Assembly (NCBI RefSeq): GCF_001624695.1
Contig: NZ_JSEP01000009.1
Location: 1 to 64,000, forward strand
DNA: 64,000 bases
From: Labrenzia sp. OB1
GTDB lineage: Bacteria; Pseudomonadota; Alphaproteobacteria; Rhizobiales; Stappiaceae
Reading direction: 5' to 3'
How positions within the stretch are numbered: position 1 is the stretch's first letter; each line of letters starts with the position of its first letter. The notes beneath the pieces were generated by a model. It was not told where the DNA came from. It saw nothing but the letters and a program-made list of their open reading frames with translations, and searched no databases. Positions 58,114 through 64,000 of the stretch are shown in pieces. The position numbers were made by a program, and so were the translations under genes.

Positions 58114-59240
58114 GCGGACCTGTCCTCGATACAATCATCATCGGTGGCGGCCTGATGGGGCTTTCTGCCGGACTGCATCTTGCGCGCTCGGGAAAACGAG
58201 TTGCCATTCTGGAGAAATCCTGGGTGGGCCGGCACGCGTCAGGCGCATCGGCCGCGGGCGTCCGGACACTGAACCGGGCCTTGGAAGAGTTGCCGATTTC
58301 GCTGGAAGCGATGGACATGTGGCGCAACATCGAGACGATTGTCGGCGATGGTTGCGGCTTCCACTCCCATGGTCAGGTGATGGTTGCCGAAAAGCGCAGT
58401 GATGTTCCGGTCCTTGAAAAGCGGTTGGCAAAAACCCGCAATGCCGGCTGCGGCCACGAGGAACTGATTGACCGGGATGAATTGCTGAGGCTTGTGCCGG
58501 CGCTTTCTCCCTATTGCGCCGCGGCGCTGATTGTCCGGACGGATGGGGCGGCGGATCCGCACAGAACCCTGCGGGCGTTTCGGCGCAGTGCCGAGGCGGC
58601 GGGTGTCACCATACACGAAGGCTGCGGCGTCACGGCGATCGATCCGCTAGGGTCCGATTGGCGGGTACGCGCCGGCGAGCGGGAATTCGTCGCCCCTACC
58701 GTGGTGAATATGGCCGGGGCCTGGGCGAAAACCATTGCCGCTATGGTCGGCGACGATATCCCGCTCGGCCACAAGGCCTCGATGATGATCGTCACAGAAC
58801 GTGTCGCACCGCTTCTCAAGCCTGTCGTCAGCCTTGTCGGGCGGCCACTCTCCTTCAAGCAGACCGATCAGGGAACTCTGGTAATCGGCGGTGGGCTGCA
58901 GGGCCGTGCCGACATCGAAGCCGAGCAAAGCTTTGTCGATTTCATGGAACTGTCCAGGAGTGCGCGGGCAGTGATCGATCTTTTTCCCACGACCGGTTCC
59001 TTGCGCATCGTTCGCACCTGGGCCGGCATGGAGGCAAAGACGTCGGATCTTCTGCCCGTCATCGGACCTTCGCCGCGCGCGGCGGGTGTTTTTCACGCAT
59101 TCGGTTTCTCCGGACATGGATTCCAACTCGTTCCGATCGTGGGCGCCATCATGGCCGACCTGATCATCGCGGGAGGCACCAGGAAGCAGATCGCAAGTTT
59201 CACGGCGGAACGGCTGATGCAGAGGCAAGCAGTCGCATGA
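58110..59240 (+). CDS. Catalytic FAD-dependent amine oxidase subunit (HcnC/OoxB/DadA-like)
   Basis: This 376-residue DAO-family flavoprotein has TIIIGGGLMGLSAGLHLARSG near 8-28 (FAD) and typical C-terminal AFGFSGHGFQLVPIVGAIMADLI. It would oxidise the C-N bond of an imino- or amino-acid derivative (opine, sarcosine, proline or hydantoin-derived N-carbamoyl or N-methyl amino acid). The neighbouring hydantoinase genes favour a cyclic amide or ureide route, but opines are equally possible. Members of the HcnABC family that make cyanide from glycine are less likely in this context. Confidence 0.87.
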   Translation: MSGPVLDTIIIGGGLMGLSAGLHLARSGKRVAILEKSWVGRHASGASAAGVRTLNRALEELPISLEAMDMWRNIETIVGDGCGFHSHGQVMVAEKRSDVPVLEKRLAKTRNAGCGHEELIDRDELLRLVPALSPYCAAALIVRTDGAADPHRTLRAFRRSAEAAGVTIHEGCGVTAIDPLGSDWRVRAGEREFVAPTVVNMAGAWAKTIAAMVGDDIPLGHKASMMIVTERVAPLLKPVVSLVGRPLSFKQTDQGTLVIGGGLQGRADIEAEQSFVDFMELSRSARAVIDLFPTTGSLRIVRTWAGMEAKTSDLLPVIGPSPRAAGVFHAFGFSGHGFQLVPIVGAIMADLIIAGGTRKQIASFTAERLMQRQAVA

Positions 59241-59330
59241 GGCCGGCCGGATATGCAAAAGCGCCAAAGGTTCCGGACCGGCTTCGCCGGCAGATGGATC
59301 CGGCGACGTTAATCAAGGAGCAAAAAGGTA

Positions 59331-61370
59331 ATGTATAGAATTGGCGTCGATGTTGGCGGCACCTTTACCGATTTCGTGATGCTGGATACCGAGGGTGAGT
59401 CCACCGCGTTCCACAAGGTGCCCTCGACCCCGGACGATCCTTCCCGAGCGATTGCCGCCGGGATCAATGAGATTCTGGAACTCAACAAGGTGGACCCGGC
59501 CAAGGTCGGCTATGTCGGCCACGGCACCACGGTCGCGACCAATATGGTGATCGAGGGCAGAGGTGTGCCCACGGGCCTGCTCACGACGAAAGGGTTTCGT
59601 GACGTCCTTGCCATCGGGCGCCAGACCAGGCCTTCTCTTTATGACTGGTCGGTGCGCAAGCCCGAGCCACTGGTCGAGCGCTACCGCCGTATAGAGGTCG
59701 ACGAGCGCTTGGACAAAGACGGCAATCCGCTGACTGTTCCCGATATCAAGGCGGTCATGGAATTGGTGACAGCGTTGAAGGACAGCGGCGTCGAAGCTGT
59801 TGCCATTGGATTTTTGCACTCCTACCGCAATCCGGAGCACGAGCGGGTAGTGCGCGATCTCATCAATGAGATTGCTCCCGATCTCTATGTCAGCATTTCC
59901 TCCGATGTTGTGGCTGAGTTTCGGGAATTCGAACGGATTTCAACCACAGCGCTCAATGCCTATGTCGGTCCGCGCACGCAAAAATACCTGCACCGCTTGC
60001 GGAGCAGGATCGCCGATGCCGGGATCCGGATAGAACCGCTGACGTTTCATTCCAACGGAGGGTTGCTGCCGGTACAGACAGTCGAGGAACTGCCTGTTCT
60101 GACCTGTCTGTCAGGACCGGCCGCTGGGGTGATCGGGTCCGCCCACATCGGCACCGAAATAAGCGAAACGGAAATCATCACCTTCGACGTCGGCGGAACC
60201 AGCACCGATGTGTCCCTGATTACCAAGGGACAGCCGCAGTTCACTTCAAGCCGACTGGTCGCGGGCCATCCGGTGCGCATGCCCATGGTCGATATTCATG
60301 TCATCGGCGCAGGCGGCGGCAGCATTGCCAGAATTGATGACGCGGGAGCCTTGAAAGTCGGGCCGACCAGCGCCGGCGCGGTACCAGGACCGATTTCCTA
60401 TTTGCAGGGTGGCGGAGATGTGACCCTGACCGATGCGAATATCGTTCTGGGCCGGCTCAATCCGGTCGCGCTGCTGGAAGGGCGCATGAAGGTCGATCGG
60501 GGGCTTGCCGAAGAGGCAATCAAGAAACAGATCGCCGGTCCCCTGGGACTTTCGGTCGAAGAAGCCTCCTACGGGATCCTCAGTATTGCGACGGCCAATA
60601 TGAGCCGTGCGATCCGGTCGGTCTCGACGGAACATGGTCATGACCTCAGCAATTTCACGCTGTTTTCATTCGGCGGTGCAGGATCGTTGCACGCAGCCGA
60701 AGTGGCGGAGGAATGCGGCCTGCGAAAAATCGTCGTGCCGAGGGAGCCAGGAACCTTGTGCGCCCGAGGTGTGTTGCTGTCGGACCTCAGCCGTGACTAT
60801 GTCCGCACGGCGCTCGTCGTGGCGAGACCGGAAACCTGGCGGCAGGTCGTCGGCCTCGGGGACGAGATGGCGGAAAACGGCAAGGATTGGCTGGCCACCG
60901 AGGCGCTCCCCGGAGCCGCTCAGGAGCTGCAGGTTTCTCTCGATGCCCGTTATTTCGGCCAGAGCCACTCCATCCCGATCGCGCTTCAAGAGCTGAACGA
61001 GGACGTCCTGGAAGCGTTCGTTCAAAAATTCCATCAAGCCCATGCCGATCAATACGGTTACAGGCTGGACGATCACGGGATCGAGATTGTGAACGTGCGC
61101 CTGAAGGCGGTCTGCCACGTGAAAAAGGGCAATGCCGTACCGAGGATCCAGGGTGGCTCTCTTCAGAAGGCGCTTCTTGAAACTCGCAAGGTCTTTTTCG
61201 GAACGAGCTGGAAGGACACTCCCGTTTACCGCCGGGCGCTGTTAGCTGCCGGGGTGCCCTTTAGCGGGCCGGCTATCGTCGAGGAGATGAGCGGCACAAC
61301 CGTGATCCTGCCAGGGCAGACCGCCGAGCTCGATGCGTTCGGCAATATTCACATCTCTCTCAAGAGCTGA
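59331..61370 (+). CDS. Hydantoinase/oxoprolinase family, subunit A (HyuA)
   Basis: This 679-residue ATP-dependent amidohydrolase subunit (N-methylhydantoinase A/5-oxoprolinase A). It begins IGVDVGGTFTDFVMLDTEG and has VGYVGHGTTVATNMVIEGRG near 61-80, PVLTCLSGPAAGVIGSA near 250, FDVGGTSTDVSL near 283 and SFGGAGSLHAAEVA near 445. It hydrolyses a cyclic amide (hydantoin, 5-oxoproline) together with HyuB, using ATP. It follows the oxidase genes by 90 bases; AAAAAGG precedes the ATG. Confidence 0.93.
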   Translation: MYRIGVDVGGTFTDFVMLDTEGESTAFHKVPSTPDDPSRAIAAGINEILELNKVDPAKVGYVGHGTTVATNMVIEGRGVPTGLLTTKGFRDVLAIGRQTRPSLYDWSVRKPEPLVERYRRIEVDERLDKDGNPLTVPDIKAVMELVTALKDSGVEAVAIGFLHSYRNPEHERVVRDLINEIAPDLYVSISSDVVAEFREFERISTTALNAYVGPRTQKYLHRLRSRIADAGIRIEPLTFHSNGGLLPVQTVEELPVLTCLSGPAAGVIGSAHIGTEISETEIITFDVGGTSTDVSLITKGQPQFTSSRLVAGHPVRMPMVDIHVIGAGGGSIARIDDAGALKVGPTSAGAVPGPISYLQGGGDVTLTDANIVLGRLNPVALLEGRMKVDRGLAEEAIKKQIAGPLGLSVEEASYGILSIATANMSRAIRSVSTEHGHDLSNFTLFSFGGAGSLHAAEVAEECGLRKIVVPREPGTLCARGVLLSDLSRDYVRTALVVARPETWRQVVGLGDEMAENGKDWLATEALPGAAQELQVSLDARYFGQSHSIPIALQELNEDVLEAFVQKFHQAHADQYGYRLDDHGIEIVNVRLKAVCHVKKGNAVPRIQGGSLQKALLETRKVFFGTSWKDTPVYRRALLAAGVPFSGPAIVEEMSGTTVILPGQTAELDAFGNIHISLKS

Positions 61371-61381
61371 GGCGAAAGAAC

Positions 61382-63145
61382 ATGAACAAGCAGATTTCTT
61401 CAGCCGGAATGATTGGCGGGTTCGACGCGATTGCCATGGAGGTCTTCGCCAACCGCCTGCTGTCCATCACCGAGTCGATGGCCATAAACATGATGCGGTC
61501 GTCGTTTTCCACGCAGATCAAGGAACGCCGCGACTTCTCGGTCGGTCTGTTCGACGGATACGGTCGGCTCGTGGCGCAAGGCACTCATATTCCGGTCCAT
61601 CTCGGCTCGCTCATGGGGGCAGTCGACGCCCTTCTGGCGCGGTATCCCCGCGACCAGATCAGGCCTGGAGATGCGTTCATCTGCAATGACCCTTATGCGG
61701 CGGGCGGCACCCATCTGCCCGATATCTCGATTGCGACACCGTTGTTCATCGGAGACAGTCTGGTCGCCTTCATGGTCAATATCGGCCATCACAACGATGT
61801 CGGCGGCAGGGTTCCCGGTTCAACGGCGGCAACCGCTGAATCGATCTTCGAGGAAGGTTTGCGGATTCCCTCCATGCGGGTCCGCCGGGAGGGGGAGGTC
61901 GACGAGGACCTTCTGAACATGATCAGCTTGAACACACGTCTGCCCGAAGAGCGCGTGCTGGATCTGAAGGTGCAAGTCGCAACCAACGACCGGGGCGGTG
62001 AAGAAGCCCGCAAGCTGATCGACCGGATGGGTATCTGCGGGTTTGAGGCGCGGATCCAGGATCTCCTGGACTACACCCGGCGGCGCCTGGAACTGCGTAT
62101 CGCCGAGCTGCGCACGAGTGCTCCCAGCACCTTCACCACCTATCTGGATGACGACGGCCTCCCAGGTGGAGATCGCGTACCGCTGAAGGTCACCGTCAGC
62201 GTCGAGGACGGCAAGCTGATCCTGGATTTCGAGGGCAGCGGGCTGGAGGCACGGGGCGCGTTGAATATCGCCCAGAACGCTCTCAGGGCCACCGCATATT
62301 ATTGCGTCAAGGCGCTGCTCGATCCGGAGCTGATGGCCAATTCAGGCATGATGGAGTCGATTGTCCTGCGAGCACCGGTGGGCACGATTGTCAATCCGCG
62401 CGATCCGGCGCCGGTCGGGTCGAGAACGATTGCCTGTCAACGTCTCGCTGGCGCGATCTTTGGTGCTTTCCAGCCGCTGATCGATCCTGAAGGGCGCATG
62501 GCATCCAGTTATGACGTGCTGCCGTCCTACGTCTTTTCGGGGCTCAATCCGCAGACTGGCAAATACTATATTTGCGGCGAGACGATTGGCGGCGGCGGCG
62601 GGGCGCGTTGCGACAGCGACGGCATGGATGGCGTTCATGTTCACATCACCAACTCGCTCAACCTTCCGATTGAATCCATGGAAAACGAGTATCCGCTGAT
62701 CTGCGAGGAATACGCGTTGCTGCAAAACTCCGGCGGTCTCGGCCGGTGGCGCGGCGGTATGGGTATCACCCGTACCATACGGGCGTTGCACGATAATACG
62801 ACTGTCTCCGCCCGCTCCGACAGACACAATCACGGGGCGCCAGGCGCGGAAGGCGGTGAACCGGGGGGAATGGGCCGGTTGATCCGCAATCCGGGTGCCG
62901 ACGGGGAGGAAATGCTGCCCTCGAAAGTCACACAGACGATTTTCCGGGCAGGCGACACGCTGCGCATTGAAATCCCGGGTGGTGGTGGTTTCGGTAGACC
63001 CACGAACCGGCCGGTCGGGATGATAGCAGCCGATCTGCGCGACGAAATCATATCCGAGGACCACGCTCGCAAAGGTTATGGCGACACTCTCGTCGACGCT
63101 GCGCTGGCGCTGCTGCACGGGGGGGAGAAACAGACCGCAGCCTGA
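61382..63145 (+). CDS. Hydantoinase/oxoprolinase family, subunit B (HyuB)
   Basis: This 587-residue partner of HyuA has the family blocks RRDFSVGLFDGYGRLVAQGTHIPVHLGSL near 45-73, GDAFICNDPYAAGGTHLPDI near 95-114, VNIGHHNDVGGRVPGS near 132-147 and GGTRCDS-like GGGGGARCDSDGMDGVHVHI near 400. It ends in the typical glycine-rich IPGGGGFGRP. It begins 11 bases after the hyuA stop, so A and B are co-expressed. The exact substrate cannot be determined; hydantoin, N-methylhydantoin and acetone-type relatives share these folds. Confidence 0.93.
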   Translation: MNKQISSAGMIGGFDAIAMEVFANRLLSITESMAINMMRSSFSTQIKERRDFSVGLFDGYGRLVAQGTHIPVHLGSLMGAVDALLARYPRDQIRPGDAFICNDPYAAGGTHLPDISIATPLFIGDSLVAFMVNIGHHNDVGGRVPGSTAATAESIFEEGLRIPSMRVRREGEVDEDLLNMISLNTRLPEERVLDLKVQVATNDRGGEEARKLIDRMGICGFEARIQDLLDYTRRRLELRIAELRTSAPSTFTTYLDDDGLPGGDRVPLKVTVSVEDGKLILDFEGSGLEARGALNIAQNALRATAYYCVKALLDPELMANSGMMESIVLRAPVGTIVNPRDPAPVGSRTIACQRLAGAIFGAFQPLIDPEGRMASSYDVLPSYVFSGLNPQTGKYYICGETIGGGGGARCDSDGMDGVHVHITNSLNLPIESMENEYPLICEEYALLQNSGGLGRWRGGMGITRTIRALHDNTTVSARSDRHNHGAPGAEGGEPGGMGRLIRNPGADGEEMLPSKVTQTIFRAGDTLRIEIPGGGGFGRPTNRPVGMIAADLRDEIISEDHARKGYGDTLVDAALALLHGGEKQTAA

Positions 63146-63213
63146 CCGGAAAATAACAATAACAAGCATACCGGGAAATCCCGGTTACGAAAACAAAGCA
63201 AAAGGGGAACATA

Positions 63214-64000
63214 ATGAGTGAATTCATGAAAAACAGCTTCCTGCTCTCCCGGCGGGGTTTTGTCGCCGCATCGGGAGCTGCGCTAGGCACGCTCGCGCTG
63301 CCGCGCGTGGTGCGCGCCCAGGATCCGGACGTTTTGAGATACGCTCTCTCAGCCTATCCTCCCGGGTTGGACCCGTTCAAGCACGAAGGCGCGGCGGCAG
63401 TCACCGTCAAGCTGCAGGTGTTCCGTGGTCTTCTCGGGCTTGACGGCGATGGGAAAGTTGTCGGCGAACTGGCCGAGAAATGGGAGGAGTCTGGGACTGG
63501 ATATATCTTCCATATCCGCGAGAACGCGAAGTTCCAGAACGGCGAACCGGTCACGGCGGCAGATGTCATCTGGTCGCTCAAGCAGATCAGCCGGGAAGGA
63601 TCGACAGCTTATTTCGTCAAGGATCTCAAGGTGATTTCCAAGGTCGACGCTATTGACGAGAAGACGGTGGGGATCACCCTGAGCGATCCGACACCGGCGT
63701 TCGCCAAGTTGCTGGCGACCGCCTACGTCCCGATTCTCTCGGAGAAGGCAGGCATGGAAAAGCCTGTCGGTGCCGGTCCCTACAAGATCACCAGTATCGA
63801 GGAAGGCGTGTCCATCGATCTCGAGGCCTTCGAGGATTATTACAAAGATGGCTATCCGAAGATCAGGAAAATCAAGATGATCGCCTACAAGGACGAAAGT
63901 CTTCGGGTCGCCGCGCTGGAATCCGGCGATGTCGATATCATCGAATATGTTCCCTGGCAGAGCATGACCAAGATCGAGGAAAGTCCAAGCCTGGTCCTGA
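63214..64000 (+). CDS. ABC transporter binding protein, peptide/opine type (family 5), cut by window end
   Basis: The frame starts at ATG 63214 (AAAAGGGGAAC upstream) and is open to the window end at about residue 262. The leader has a twin-arginine-like start (LLSRRGFVAASGAALGTLAL), suggesting a Tat signal with cleavage after RAQ at about 36. The mature part shows the family-5 pattern: LRYALSAYPPGLDPFKHEG, VVGELAEKWEE, NGEPVTAADVIWSLKQI and PVGAGPYKITSIEEG. It would bring in the substrate of the oxidase/hydantoinase enzymes. Permease genes are expected beyond the window. Confidence 0.9.
   Translation, partial: MSEFMKNSFLLSRRGFVAASGAALGTLALPRVVRAQDPDVLRYALSAYPPGLDPFKHEGAAAVTVKLQVFRGLLGLDGDGKVVGELAEKWEESGTGYIFHIRENAKFQNGEPVTAADVIWSLKQISREGSTAYFVKDLKVISKVDAIDEKTVGITLSDPTPAFAKLLATAYVPILSEKAGMEKPVGAGPYKITSIEEGVSIDLEAFEDYYKDGYPKIRKIKMIAYKDESLRVAALESGDVDIIEYVPWQSMTKIEESPSLVL

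Noticed and set aside
1-64000. CRISPR arrays, tRNA and rRNA genes, phage genes
   Set aside because: No regularly spaced repeats, tRNA-like cloverleafs or phage structural genes were noticed; a tRNA scan would be needed to be certain.

Overview
The window looks like a chromosomal segment of a GC-rich alphaproteobacterium. The mix of tripartite tricarboxylate (TctABC) transporters, IclR and LysR regulators, opine-oxidase-like flavoproteins and GntR/HutC-controlled sugar operons suggests a marine Hyphomicrobiales of the Stappiaceae/Roseibium kind. That placement is inference from gene content. No rRNA, tRNA or CRISPR was seen.

Region 1 (1-7.9 kb, minus strand) is an amino-sugar operon: GntR regulator, NanE epimerase, ROK kinase, a four-gene sugar ABC transporter, NagB deaminase and NagA deacetylase. 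The right end of an IS3-family element cuts nagA after about 100 codons, so the route GlcNAc-6-P to fructose-6-P is broken here. Palindromic TGGTA-N2-TACCA operators flank gntR.

Region 2 (7.9-14.5 kb) is loosely packed: an HlyD-type membrane-fusion protein with a small membrane partner, an alpha/beta hydrolase followed by a decayed hydrolase remnant, a DMT-transporter pseudogene with two frameshifts, and a dispersed intergenic repeat.

Region 3 (about 12.3-54.3 kb) is the main interest: a large catabolic island for a carboxylated, probably aromatic, substrate. It carries three TctABC-type uptake systems, a phthalate-4,5-dioxygenase-like Rieske oxygenase with a flavin/2Fe-2S reductase and a Rieske ferredoxin, two 4,5-dihydroxyphthalate-decarboxylase-like proteins, and the two last enzymes of protocatechuate 4,5-cleavage/gallate catabolism (LigJ-like hydratase and LigK-like aldolase). 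No LigAB-type ring-cleavage enzyme is present. Instead there are six cupin proteins: two bicupins, each adjacent to an EutA-like ATPase, and two A/B pairs of single cupins. Metal-handling proteins with histidine-rich tracts accompany them: a COG0523 GTPase, a NicO-type transporter, a His-tailed small protein, an EutA-like ATPase with His tracts at both ends, and a split YraQ/DUF318-type permease. A 25-bp operator of three pentamers (GTTCC-N7-GGAAC-N3-GTTCC, with variants) lies before nearly every transcription unit, including that of the island's IclR regulator, and so appears to define one regulon. Two genes in the island are broken: tctB2 (amber) and an ornithine-cyclodeaminase-like gene (frameshift plus stop).

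Region 4 (54.3-64 kb) begins with a repeat-rich intergenic stretch with covarying hairpins. It continues with a LysR regulator divergent from a three-subunit HcnABC/opine-oxidase-like flavoenzyme, hydantoinase/oxoprolinase subunits A and B, and an ABC oligopeptide-type binding protein cut by the window end, probably a module for uptake and oxidation of an amino-acid derivative.
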